A stretch of 39,310 nucleotides of DNA, taken from assembly GCA_035524895.1 (NCBI GenBank), contig DATLFI010000128.1, positions 1 to 39,310 of the forward strand, read 5' to 3'. The stretch comes from DATLFI01 sp035524895. Lineage in GTDB: Bacteria; Acidobacteriota; Thermoanaerobaculia; Multivoradales; Multivoraceae. The notes under the pieces were generated by a model, which saw only the letters and a program-made list of their open reading frames with translations, was not told the origin of the DNA and searched no databases. Both the position numbers and the translations under genes were made by a program. The first letter of the stretch is position 1, and the number at the start of each line of letters is the position of its first letter. Positions 17,315 to 25,510 of the stretch are shown here, piece by piece.

Positions 17315-19019
17315 TTCCCTTCCTCAACTCCTCGGCGAGGTGTTCGGCCGCCCGCCAGGCGAGCGCCTGGATGGTGAGCGTCGGGTTCTTGTCGGGGTTT
17401 CCGACGAACGACGCCGCGTCGGCGACGTAGAGGTTCGGCACCTCGTGCGCGCGGCAGAAGCGGTCCAGCGCTGAGCTCTGCGTGTCGTTGCCCATGCGCA
17501 CGGTGCCGAGCTCGTGGATGATCGACCCGCCGACCGAGATGCCCTTGCCGTCGCGGCCCGGGTTGGAGATGCCGCCGATCTCCGCGCCCATCGCTTGGAA
17601 GATGTCGACGAAGGTGCGCTCCATGTGCCGCGCCATCTTCCATTCGTAGTCGGTCCACTGGTAGTGGAAGCGCAGCACCGGAATGCCCCACTCGTCGACC
17701 ACCTCCGGGTCGATCTCGCAGTAGCTCATCGGGTTGGGGATCATCTCGCCGCGGCCCGCGAGATTGACGAAGCACCCGTAGTCGCGGCGGATAGCCTCTT
17801 TGAGATCAGCGCCCCAGCCACCGTGCCGCTGGGTGATGCGCCCGAACGAGCCGAGCATCGGCATACCGAGGCCGCCGCCGATCTCGACATGGTAGCCGCG
17901 GGGGAAGTCCTTGTCGGGTTTGTCGAGCTCCCACCACGGAATGTACAGGTGCGCTCCACCGAGACCGTCCGCGTTGTAGCGAGGCAGGCTCTCGAGCGAG
18001 GGGACGCGCGCCCACAGCTCGAAGCCGACGGTGTCGGTGAGCCAGCGACCGACCGTGCCGGAGCCGTTTGCCAGCCCGCGGGGGAAGCGCGGCGACTTCG
18101 AGTTGAGCAGCAGGCGCGCGGTCTCGCACGCGCTCGCCGCTACCACGACAGAGCGGCAGCGGAGCTGCTGTTCGGTGCGCGTTTCCTTGTCGACATAAGA
18201 CACCGCGGTCACCTGACCCTCGCGGTCGACCAGGATCTCGCGTGCCATCGCGTTGGCGAAGATCGTCAGCTTGCCCGTCTCGAGGGCGGGCAGGATCTGC
18301 ACGTTGCTCGACGAGTAGTTCGAGGCCGTGATGCAGCCGCGCCAGCACTGGCCGCAGTAGTGGCAGGCGGCGCGGCCGTTGGTGCGGCGGGTGATGATCG
18401 CGAGACGGTTGGGGATGCAGGGGATGCCGAGCTTGGCGCACGCCTTCTGCACCAGGACCTCGTGCACGCGCGGCGGCGGCGTCGGCTGGAAGATGCCGTC
18501 GGGCGCCGTGCGCAGCCCCTCGCGGCTCCCGGTCTGGCCGACGAAGCGTTCCACCTTGTCGTAGTAGGGCGCCACGTCCTCGTAGCTGATCGGCCAGTCG
18601 AAGCCGAGTCCATCGATGGAGTAGGGCCGGAAGTCATAGTCGGAGAAGCGCAGCGAGATGCGCCCCCAATGATTCGTTCTGCCACCCAGGATGCGGGAAC
18701 GGAACCAACGGAACTCGTTGCCCGGCGCGACCGTGAACGGCTCGCCCGGAACGTCCCAGTAGCCGTTGGGCGCGCCGAAGTAGTTGTACGGTGCCGTGCC
18801 GAAGTACGACCCGGCGTCCGGGAAGGCGCCGCGGTGGTCGACCTCGTGCGGCCACACGTGCTCCTTGAAGTCGCGGAGCGGATCGAGCATCGGTCCTGCC
18901 TCGAGCAGGGCGACTTCGACGCCGAGCTGTGTCAGCACGTGCAGCGCGGTGCCGCCGCCCGCGCCGGACCCGATCACCACGACGTCCCAGACCTTGGGGC
19001 TGTCGATCACTTGTGGCAT
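17307..19019 (-). CDS. GMC-family FAD oxidoreductase (gluconate/glucoside dehydrogenase-like large subunit)
   Basis: A 570-residue flavoprotein. The FAD dinucleotide site GSGAGGG is at 17-23. The conserved catalytic pair H502 (IHELGTVRMG) and N545 (GNPDKNPTLTIQALA) marks the GMC family. Four cysteines at 219, 222, 225 and 229 (C-x2-C-x2-C-x3-C) form a compact cluster that could hold an Fe-S centre or a structural site, as in related glucoside and sugar dehydrogenases. It has no signal peptide of its own, so export would depend on the overlapping Tat-bearing subunit 3. No cytochrome c subunit lies nearby, so the electron acceptor is unknown. ATG 19019 lacks a clear Shine-Dalgarno. Likely oxidises a sugar, sugar acid or alcohol in the periplasm. 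Confidence 0.93.
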   Translation of the reverse strand: MPQVIDSPKVWDVVVIGSGAGGGTALHVLTQLGVEVALLEAGPMLDPLRDFKEHVWPHEVDHRGAFPDAGSYFGTAPYNYFGAPNGYWDVPGEPFTVAPGNEFRWFRSRILGGRTNHWGRISLRFSDYDFRPYSIDGLGFDWPISYEDVAPYYDKVERFVGQTGSREGLRTAPDGIFQPTPPPRVHEVLVQKACAKLGIPCIPNRLAIITRRTNGRAACHYCGQCWRGCITASNYSSSNVQILPALETGKLTIFANAMAREILVDREGQVTAVSYVDKETRTEQQLRCRSVVVAASACETARLLLNSKSPRFPRGLANGSGTVGRWLTDTVGFELWARVPSLESLPRYNADGLGGAHLYIPWWELDKPDKDFPRGYHVEIGGGLGMPMLGSFGRITQRHGGWGADLKEAIRRDYGCFVNLAGRGEMIPNPMSYCEIDPEVVDEWGIPVLRFHYQWTDYEWKMARHMERTFVDIFQAMGAEIGGISNPGRDGKGISVGGSIIHELGTVRMGNDTQSSALDRFCRAHEVPNLYVADAASFVGNPDKNPTLTIQALAWRAAEHLAEELRKGNV

Positions 19020-19104
19020 GACGTAAGTCTAGCGCGTCGGGCCAACGGCCCGCCGCCAGCGTCCTCTGGGTCTGCGGCGATCGCGTCGCTCTGGCCACGG
19101 GCTG

Positions 19105-20517
19105 CTAGGAGTCGACGCCGTAGCGGTAGCCCTCTCGCGCCCGCACCTTGAAGCGGCCCGCCACGGTCTCGACTTTGACCTCGCGGTAGCCGCTGGTCCC
19201 GGTCTCGAAGTCGGAGCGGTAGCTGATCAGGTAGTAGCCGAGGTTGTCGTTGGCGACCTCGCGTAGCGGCGTCGCGACGTTCGTGAACATCGAGTAGTAG
19301 TGACCGCCGGTGTCGGTCGCGATCGACGACAACGAGTCGTTGAGCAGGCGCTGGCTCGGGCTGCTGCGCGCCGCGCCCAGCATGTCGATGGCGTACACCG
19401 CGACGTTGCCGGTGTTGAGCGACTGCTCCATGTTGGGGTAGTAGCGTGGGTCAGGCGTGTAGAGACCGAAGTCGTCGATGTCGCCGAAGCCGATGCTGAA
19501 GAGCACGAGGTTCTTGCGCCCGACGATCCCTTCCGCGGCCTGGCCGATCACCGCGAGCGCCTCCTCGAGCTTCCTCGTCTGGCGCGCCAGCGTCTTGCCG
19601 GACGCCAGGTTGACCAGCAGGGAGGGGCTGTCCACGGTGGCCTCGCGGGCCTCGTCTTGACGCCAGCGATCCGGCTCCTTGCGTCCGGTCGCCGCCTGAT
19701 CGATCGCGGCGAGGATGCGGCCGCGATCCCGCGTGAAGTCCTCGTAGACCTTGAGCCGCACGTCGTAGCCGAGTACCGCGACCTGGTCGTTGGGCTCGAG
19801 ACCCTCCTCGAGCCACCTCTTGGTCCAGCGCCCGGCGTCGAGCTGCGCCGCCATCAGCGTGGGTGCTGCTGCTTGCGCCTGGTCGTGGAAGAGCAAGATG
19901 AAGTAGCGGTCGGTGCGCCGCTCGGAGCCCTCTGCGCCGGCGGCGCGCAGCTCGGGCAATCCGCCGTAATAGATGACGCTCGTGATCTCTCGCCGCTCGC
20001 CCTCTTCCTCGACCACGAAGTCGGAGGGTCCAAGCCCCAAGACCGGACCGCCTCGCCCATCGGTGACCAGCACGTCGAGCTGCACCTCGCGCACGGTCAC
20101 CGTCTCGCGGACGCCAGGAGTCTCGCGGACCCCAGGAACGGCGCGTTGCGGCGGGTCGGCCACCGCAGAGGATGCCGCGGTCGGCTGCTCGACGGGGCGC
20201 GGCCTCGGGGCCGTTGGAGCCACCGGCGCCGGTGGGTCTGCCGGACGTGCCTCGGGCGCAGCCGTCGATGGGGCCGCGGCTGCTGGAGGCGCCGCGGCTT
20301 CCGTAGCCGGGGATTCCGGCTCGACCACCGTGGCCTTCACAGTCTTCTTCTTGCGTGCCTTCGGTGGCTGCTGCGGCTCCTGGGCGGAGACCGCCTCAGC
20401 GGCCACCGCCGTCGTTTCCGTACGTGCGGACGCGGTCTCGGCGCGCGCCGCGGTGGCGATCGCGCTGATCGAGGCGAGCGATGCTGCGAGGAGCAGGAAA
20501 ATCCGTTGGTGCTTCAC
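19105..20517 (-). CDS. VWFA-related Acidobacterial-type secreted protein
   Basis: A 470-residue exported protein starting at GTG 20517 with AAGGAG 7 nt upstream. It has a signal peptide (1-26, ending ARA), a long Ala/Pro-rich linker (about 46-127) with a basic KARKKK patch, a beta-rich VQLDVLVTDGRGGPVLGL..DFVVEEEG segment (about 145-173), and a VWA-like domain (about 203-405). The MIDAS position reads FHDQAQA rather than DxSxS, so classical metal-dependent adhesion is doubtful. The C-terminal YYLISYRSDFETGTSGYREVKVE matches the 'VWFA-related Acidobacterial domain' family as I remember it. Function unknown; proposed extracytoplasmic binding or scaffolding. It is preceded 44 bp upstream by a small secreted unknown. 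Confidence 0.88.
   Translation of the reverse strand: MKHQRIFLLLAASLASISAIATAARAETASARTETTAVAAEAVSAQEPQQPPKARKKKTVKATVVEPESPATEAAAPPAAAAPSTAAPEARPADPPAPVAPTAPRPRPVEQPTAASSAVADPPQRAVPGVRETPGVRETVTVREVQLDVLVTDGRGGPVLGLGPSDFVVEEEGERREITSVIYYGGLPELRAAGAEGSERRTDRYFILLFHDQAQAAAPTLMAAQLDAGRWTKRWLEEGLEPNDQVAVLGYDVRLKVYEDFTRDRGRILAAIDQAATGRKEPDRWRQDEAREATVDSPSLLVNLASGKTLARQTRKLEEALAVIGQAAEGIVGRKNLVLFSIGFGDIDDFGLYTPDPRYYPNMEQSLNTGNVAVYAIDMLGAARSSPSQRLLNDSLSSIATDTGGHYYSMFTNVATPLREVANDNLGYYLISYRSDFETGTSGYREVKVETVAGRFKVRAREGYRYGVDS
20102..20137 (-). repeat. In-frame 18-bp tandem duplication in the VWFA-related gene
   Basis: Two adjacent 18-bp units (20102-20119 and 20120-20137) differ at one base. They encode two copies of a PGVRET-like hexapeptide at the end of the Pro/Ala linker. 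Confidence 0.8.
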
Positions 20518-20561
20518 TGTCGTGCTCCTTGGAAAGTTGCGGCGGGCGGAGAACCGCGCCG

Positions 20562-21125
20562 TCAGGGTGTGGACTGTTGGCGACGGTCACGGAAGGCCCG
20601 GATCTTGCGGAGGGATCTGTCGTCCAGCATGGCATCGAAGGACTGGTCCCAGCCCTCCAACGTCACGTGCATCACCGAGGCGTCGGCGAGCCAGTCGAGC
20701 TCGCCGTCGGGAAGCTGTGCGACCACCAGCTCGCCGCTGCTGCTGGTGCTCAGCGGGCGATGGTCGACGATGCGAGGTCGCACCACGCGACCTGCCGCGT
20801 CCTGGAACCGTACCGTGTGCACGTAGATCTCGCGCTCGCTTCGGCCGAACGAGAAGATGGCCACGATCTGGTCGCTGGGACCCGCGCCGAGCTCTAGCGC
20901 GGCGGCAGTACCACCTCGATCGTCGCGCAGCGTCATGCGGGCGCTGCGCGTCGTGTCGCCTCGCCGAGAGAGGAGGGCGCGCACCAGGTCGTCGATGTTT
21001 GCCGGGATCGCGATCTGGGCGGATGCAATGCCTGCGGCGCCGACCAGCAGGGTCGAGGCGGCTAGCGAAACGGACGCCTTTGGCCATCGAGCGGCGCGAG
21101 AATGCAGACGTCGGGCGCGGCCCAC
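20562..21125 (-). CDS. Small secreted protein of unknown function
   Basis: About 187 residues from GTG 21125. An Arg-rich n-region and the hydrophobic stretch SVSLAASTLLVGAAGIASAQ look like a signal peptide cleaved near residue 37. The mature part is a single domain of beta-type strands (ARMTLRDDRG, IVAIFSFGRSEREIYVHTVRF, SMHVTLEGW-like) ending in the helical DDRSLRKIRAFRDRRQ. No family recognised. It lies 44 bp upstream of the VWFA-related gene on the same strand and is probably co-transcribed with it. The start is uncertain: no Shine-Dalgarno is visible, and the frame stays open up to 21344 but without plausible protein. Confidence 0.6.
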   Translation of the reverse strand: MGRARRLHSRAARWPKASVSLAASTLLVGAAGIASAQIAIPANIDDLVRALLSRRGDTTRSARMTLRDDRGGTAAALELGAGPSDQIVAIFSFGRSEREIYVHTVRFQDAAGRVVRPRIVDHRPLSTSSSGELVVAQLPDGELDWLADASVMHVTLEGWDQSFDAMLDDRSLRKIRAFRDRRQQSTP

Positions 21126-21190
21126 CCTGAGGGAGATGAAAGCAAGGCGCTTTCGGGACAGTGGCCTGGAGTAGTTCACGACCGTCGAGG

Positions 21191-21218
21191 GGACCTGGAG
21201 GGCGCGGACCTGGAGGGC
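21191..21218. repeat. 13-bp direct repeat, period 15
   Basis: GGACCTGGAGGGC occurs at 21191-21203 and again at 21206-21218, in the gap between nhaC and the small secreted protein gene. A 14-nt GC hairpin follows (AGCCCC-GG-GGGGCT, 21231-21244). Could be an operator direct repeat; no T-run, so not a convincing terminator. Confidence 0.4.
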
Positions 21219-21347
21219 ACTCTTAGGGTAAGCCCCGGGGGGCTCGCCGTATTCCACCCGTGCAGTCGCAGCGGGGGAGTCCAAGTCGCTGCAGTCCCGC
21301 GCTGCGCCACACGAGTCTGCCATGCGCCGCCGGCGTACGCCCAACCG

Positions 21348-23006
21348 TCAAGCTCCGGGCACGACCAACGGCTGGGCGACGAATCGGATCCAGGCCCAAC
21401 AAACCGCCGCGCCGGCCGGCAGCAGCAGCCACGGCGACACGCCCAGGCCGGCCGGCAGGTAGCCCACCCCGACGGCGATGCCGGCCGCACCCAACGCGTA
21501 GGGAAGCTGCGTCCTCACGTGCGCCATCGGCTCGCAGTCCGATGCCACCGCCGAGACCAGCGTGGTGTCGCTGATCGGCGAGCAGTGATCGCCGAACACC
21601 GCCCCGGCCAGCACCGCGCCCACGGTCACCACGAGCAGAGTAGGCGGCGTTCCGCCGCTGTACTCCGCCAGGGTCGCGGCTGCTGGGATGGCGAGCGGCA
21701 TCACCACCGCCATCGTGCCCCAAGAGGTGCCGGTAGCGAACGAGACTGCGGAAGACAGGAGGAACACCACGGCGGGGAGCAGGTGCGGGGCGAGCCCCCC
21801 CTCGAGCAGCGCCGCGAGGCTCGAGGCTGCGTCGAGCTCTCTCGTCACGGCTCCGAGCATCCAGGCCAGGACCAGGATCAGCGCGGGCAGGAAGAGAACA
21901 GCGGTGCCGCGGAAAAACGCGGTCACCTGCGCGGCCGGCCGGGCACCACCGCCGAGCCGCGAGGCCAGGAGAGCCAGCCCGGCGGCGCCTGCCGTGGCCC
22001 ACACGAACACCTGCGCCGCGTCGGCCGCGCCGATGGCGGCGATGATCCCGCCGGTGTCGAACGGCAGACCCAGACCACCCCCGTCGAGCCAGAGTCCGGC
22101 CGTGACGGCGACTACGAGGGCGGCCAGGACGACCAGGGTCGGCCACGCGCGCGTCGCGACGGTCCCATCGTCTCGGTTCGGCGGGAGGGCACGCCCAGCG
22201 GCGGCGATCTCGGCTCGACGCATCGGTGCCAGGTCGCGCTGCAGCCAGACGACGAACAGCACCACGGCCAGCAGGTACAGGTTGTAGAAGCGGTAGGGCA
22301 GGCTCCGCACCAACACCAGGAAGGGGGATGCTTCGGCGTCCGTGTGGCCAAGCGCGACCAAGCCGTCCCGCAGGAGCGACAGCTCGTAGGCCACCCAGGT
22401 GCTGATGAGCGAGAGCCCCGCCATCGGTGAGGCGGTCGAGTCCACGAGGAAGGCGAGCTTCTCTCGCGACATGCGGGCGCGGTCCGCGAGCGGCCGCAGC
22501 GACTTGCCGAGGAGGACCGAGCTCGCGAGGCCGTCGAGGAAGAACAGCCAGCCGACCCCGTACACCGCGAGCCCGACTCGCCGCCGGTCTGGATTCTTGC
22601 CCGCCATGCGCCCTGCCGCTGCCGCCATGCCGCCGCTACTTTCGAGCAGCTCGACCAGCCCGCCCATCATCAACGTGAACACCAGCACGTTGACGTTCCA
22701 GGGATTGGTGAGCGCCGGCAGCAGGAAGCGCTCGAAGAGATCGAGGAAGGCCCCGAAGGCGTCGCCGCCGCGCACCAGGATGGCGCCGGCGAAAGCGCCG
22801 AGCAGCAAGGACGGGTAGATGTCGCGCAGCACGAATGCGAGGGTGATCGCGAGCGCGCTCGGCCACAGAGCGAGCAGGGTGCCGCGCGCATCACCGGCGA
22901 GCGGGAGCGCGAAGGTTGCGAGGAACAGGCATGCCGCGACGATCGTGCGGCGCCGCGGAGCGCGATCCGCGTCGGAGTCAGGGGTAGTGGCGGAGGCAGC
23001 CGGCAC
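21348..23006 (-). CDS. NhaC-family Na+/H+ antiporter
   Basis: About 552 residues with about 12 membrane segments. The diagnostic NhaC stretch is near the C-terminus: FATGTSWGTMAVVMPLAIP followed by GAVFGDHCSPISDTTLVSAVASDC. An N-terminal half motif, DSTASPMAGLSLISTWVAYE, is also typical of the longer NhaC-like members. It acts in the inner membrane, exchanging Na+ (or malate/lactate in some relatives) for protons. I chose GTG 23006 because the extension to GTG 23057 uses GTA, TTA and GCA codons rare in this genome and runs close to a strong hairpin. It is downstream of the HAD gene on the same strand. Confidence 0.88.
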   Translation of the reverse strand: MPAASATTPDSDADRAPRRRTIVAACLFLATFALPLAGDARGTLLALWPSALAITLAFVLRDIYPSLLLGAFAGAILVRGGDAFGAFLDLFERFLLPALTNPWNVNVLVFTLMMGGLVELLESSGGMAAAAGRMAGKNPDRRRVGLAVYGVGWLFFLDGLASSVLLGKSLRPLADRARMSREKLAFLVDSTASPMAGLSLISTWVAYELSLLRDGLVALGHTDAEASPFLVLVRSLPYRFYNLYLLAVVLFVVWLQRDLAPMRRAEIAAAGRALPPNRDDGTVATRAWPTLVVLAALVVAVTAGLWLDGGGLGLPFDTGGIIAAIGAADAAQVFVWATAGAAGLALLASRLGGGARPAAQVTAFFRGTAVLFLPALILVLAWMLGAVTRELDAASSLAALLEGGLAPHLLPAVVFLLSSAVSFATGTSWGTMAVVMPLAIPAAATLAEYSGGTPPTLLVVTVGAVLAGAVFGDHCSPISDTTLVSAVASDCEPMAHVRTQLPYALGAAGIAVGVGYLPAGLGVSPWLLLPAGAAVCWAWIRFVAQPLVVPGA

Positions 23007-23078
23007 GCGCGCGCATGCTAACGCGCGCGGGACGCGCACGCCTGCTACCGCGCGCACCGCGCCGATCGGGATCCGGTC

Positions 23079-23118
23079 GTGGCTCAGGTTGTTTCTGGGG
23101 GCGAAACAACTGAGCCAC
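23079..23118. terminator. Long hairpin between the HAD and NhaC genes
   Basis: A 17-nt arm (23079-23095) and a 16-nt arm (23103-23118) pair over 16 bp with one bulged G and a 7-nt G-rich loop. It starts 29 nt downstream of the HAD stop and lies upstream of nhaC. GGATCC occurs just outside each arm. There is no T-run on the minus strand, so it may be an atypical terminator, an mRNA-stabilising element or a remnant repeat. Confidence 0.55.
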
Positions 23119-23146
23119 TACCCGGGATCCGTCCGGGCGGCCGGAA

Positions 23147-23848
23147 TCAGATCCGACACTCGACGACGGCGCTCGCCAGGGCGGACAGGTCGGCGAACCT
23201 GGCGCAGTCGGCGTCGGGGTAGAGCCCGGCGGGGTCGATCAGTGCCTGGCGAAGCCCGGCCGAGCGGGCCCCGAGCACGTCGATCTGGTACAGGTCGCCG
23301 GCGTGGAGTGTCGTTGCCGGATCGGCGCCGGAGCGCTCGAGCGCGATGCGGAAGATCTCGGGGTCGGGCTTCTCGATGCCCTCGACGAAAGAGTCCACCA
23401 CGACCTCGAAGCGTCGGCTGAGGTCGAGCCGGTCGAGCAAGGCGTGGAGCTTGCCGTTGGCGTTCGAGACCACGACCAGCACCAGCCCGGCGGTGCGGAG
23501 ATGGTCTAGAGCCTCGGTCGTGCCGTCGATGACGCGCTCCCACAGGTTGTGCCGCGCGTGGTAGTCGTGCACGTCGTCCAAGGCTGCGTCGGTGGCACTC
23601 GACAGGGCGATGCCGCAGCGCTCGAGCACCAGGTGAAAGAGGTCGAAACCGCGTGCCGCGTCGTCGGTGATCCGCACGCGGGCTGGCTGATCGATCCGGA
23701 GCTTGGCGTGCGGCTCTGCCGCGCGCAGGGTCGGCCCGTCGGCCTCGACGCCGTGCCGCCGCAGGATCTCTGCGACCCGATCCCAGTTCGGATCGATCAG
23801 CACGCCGCCGGCGTCGAGGAACAGGGTGCGCAGCGGTTGGGTCTGCAT
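23147..23848 (-). CDS. HAD-superfamily hydrolase
   Basis: A 233-residue HAD phosphatase or dehalogenase-like enzyme. Motif I is LFLDAGGVL with nucleophile D12; the second Asp of DxD is Gly14, as in HDHD3-like members. Motif II is VVVSN (S128), motif III is K160 in KPDPEIF, and motif IV is HAGDLYQID (D185, D190). The cap domain lies between about 20 and 100. ATG 23848 has no obvious Shine-Dalgarno. It is divergent from the cation/proton antiporter gene and upstream of nhaC. Cytoplasmic; substrate unknown, probably a small phosphorylated metabolite. Confidence 0.9.
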   Translation of the reverse strand: MQTQPLRTLFLDAGGVLIDPNWDRVAEILRRHGVEADGPTLRAAEPHAKLRIDQPARVRITDDAARGFDLFHLVLERCGIALSSATDAALDDVHDYHARHNLWERVIDGTTEALDHLRTAGLVLVVVSNANGKLHALLDRLDLSRRFEVVVDSFVEGIEKPDPEIFRIALERSGADPATTLHAGDLYQIDVLGARSAGLRQALIDPAGLYPDADCARFADLSALASAVVECRI

Positions 23849-23945
23849 GACGACAACGCAATACCTGGAAGGTGTCTTGCAGCCTAACTCAGCGGCGCGC
23901 GGGACGAGCTGAGAACCTGAGACTCCTCGGGGCGCGGCACATTCC

Positions 23946-23974
23946 TTGGACCGTCACGGGGCTTTCTGTAGCCT
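23946..23974 (+). promoter_or_regulatory. Candidate promoter for a leaderless antiporter mRNA
   Basis: TTGGAC (23946-23951) and TAGCCT (23969-23974) are separated by 17 nt. The ATG at 23980 would be at or next to the transcription start, and no Shine-Dalgarno precedes it. The hexamers are weak matches, so the call is tentative. Confidence 0.3.
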
Positions 23975-23979
23975 TAACC

Positions 23980-25452
23980 ATGCCCTTCACCGAACCGGTC
24001 GCGACCGCCGTCCTGCTGGTGGTTTTCGGCCTGCTGCTCGGCATCTGCGTGGTGCTCGGCCGTTGGTTCGAGCGTCTGGGTGTGCCCATCGCGCTGCTGT
24101 CGCTGGTGCTGGGGATGCTCGCCGGCAGCGAAGGCATCGGCGGCGTCGCGTTCGCCGACTACGGCTTGGCGTACCGGCTCGGCACCGCTGCGCTGGTCTT
24201 GATCCTGTTCGACGGCGGTCTCAACACGCCTCTGGTCGCGTGGCGCAAGGCGATCGCTCCCGCCTCGATCCTCGCCACGGTCGGCGTCGCGCTCACCGCG
24301 GGGCTGTGCGCTCTCGGCGCACGCCTCCTGGGATTGCCTTGGCCCGTGGCGCTCTTGGTGGGGGCGGTCGTCTCCTCGACCGACGCCGCGGCGGTGTTCT
24401 CGATCCTGCGCGGCGGCGGCATCCGGCTGCGGGAGCGGCTGGGGCTCACGCTCGAGCTCGAGTCGGGTGGCAACGACCCGATGGCGGTGATCCTGACGGC
24501 AGCGGTGACGGCGTCGCTGCTCGGGGAAGGCCCGACGGGGTGGCAGCTCGCGTGGTCGGTGCCGCTCCAGCTCGTGATCGGCCTGCTGGTCGGACTGGCC
24601 ACCGGAACCCTCGCTCGCGCCATCGTGTCGCGGGTTCGGCTGACCACCGCCGGGCTGTTCCCCGCCTTCACCGTGGGTCTCGCTTTCTTCGCCTATGGCG
24701 GCGCCACCGTCGTGCAGGGCAGCGGCTTCCTGGCGGTCTACGTTGCCGCGTTGGTGTTCGGCAACGGCCCGCTGCCCTACCACCAGGGCCTTCGCCGCAT
24801 CCACGACGCTCTCGCGTGGTTGAGTCAGGTCAGCATGTTCATGATGCTCGGCCTGCTGGTGTTTCCGTACGACCTGGTGCCCAAGATCGGCATCGGCCTC
24901 GGCTTGGCGGCGTTTCTCACCGTCGTGGCGCGACCGGTGGCCGTGTTTCTGTGCGTGCTGCCGTTCCGCTTTCCGCGGCGCGAGCTGGTCTACATGTCCT
25001 GGGTGGGCCTGCGCGGCTCGGTGCCGATCATCCTCGCGACCTACCCGGTGCTACGCGGCGCGCCGTACGCGATGGACGCCTTCAACGTGGTCTTCTTCAT
25101 CGTGGTCATCAACGCGCTGGTCCCAGGGGCCACGGTGCGCTGGCTTGCCAGGAAGTTGGGCCTCGAGCGGGTCGAGCCGCCGGCTCCGCCGGCCGCTCTC
25201 GAGATCCACTCCATGGGCCGGCTCGAGGGCGAGGTGCTGTGGTTCTACATCGACCCCGCCGTCGCCGTGTGCGACGTGCCGCTCTCCGAGATCTACTTCC
25301 CCGACGGTGCCGCGGCGATCCTGGTCGTGCGCGGCGACAGCCTGGTCGCGCCTCGCGGCAGCACCACCCTCGCCGCCGGCGATCACGTTTATGTGTGCTG
25401 CCGTGCCGAGCATCGCGCGGAGATCGAGCTGCTCTTCGGCCGCGCGCAGTAA
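23980..25452 (+). CDS. Cation:proton antiporter, CPA1/NhaP2-like, with C-terminal TrkA-C domain
   Basis: 490 residues from ATG 23980. About 12 membrane helices form a Na_H_exchanger domain (about 8-385), with the ion-site segment FDGGLNTP, SSTDAAAVFSILR and the ESGGNDPMAV motif (the Asp of the ND pair is catalytic in CPA antiporters). WVGLRGSVPIILATYP is also typical. Residues of about 415-490 form an RCK/TrkA-C regulatory domain (VCDVPLSEIYFPDGAAAILVVRG...AGDHVYVCC). This architecture matches K+/H+ antiporters of the CvrA/NhaP2 group, which extrude K+ (or Na+) and protect against osmotic or pH stress. Cation specificity is inferred. Confidence 0.92.
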   Translation: MPFTEPVATAVLLVVFGLLLGICVVLGRWFERLGVPIALLSLVLGMLAGSEGIGGVAFADYGLAYRLGTAALVLILFDGGLNTPLVAWRKAIAPASILATVGVALTAGLCALGARLLGLPWPVALLVGAVVSSTDAAAVFSILRGGGIRLRERLGLTLELESGGNDPMAVILTAAVTASLLGEGPTGWQLAWSVPLQLVIGLLVGLATGTLARAIVSRVRLTTAGLFPAFTVGLAFFAYGGATVVQGSGFLAVYVAALVFGNGPLPYHQGLRRIHDALAWLSQVSMFMMLGLLVFPYDLVPKIGIGLGLAAFLTVVARPVAVFLCVLPFRFPRRELVYMSWVGLRGSVPIILATYPVLRGAPYAMDAFNVVFFIVVINALVPGATVRWLARKLGLERVEPPAPPAALEIHSMGRLEGEVLWFYIDPAVAVCDVPLSEIYFPDGAAAILVVRGDSLVAPRGSTTLAAGDHVYVCCRAEHRAEIELLFGRAQ

Positions 25453-25510
25453 ATCCTGTCTCGGCGCCAGGACCACCAGCGCCCCGGCGGCACGGACCCC
25501 GCCGACGGCT

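Noticed and set aside
14462..17377. 971-codon plus-strand open frame
   Set aside because: It runs through the methyltransferase in another frame and across the antisense of thiolase-like and subunit 3 genes, so it cannot be a single real gene.
21102..21260. Apparent pentapeptide-like reading (DLEGADLEG) on the plus strand
   Set aside because: It arises from the 15-bp spacing of a 13-bp DNA repeat in an intergenic gap; the surrounding frame has no protein character.
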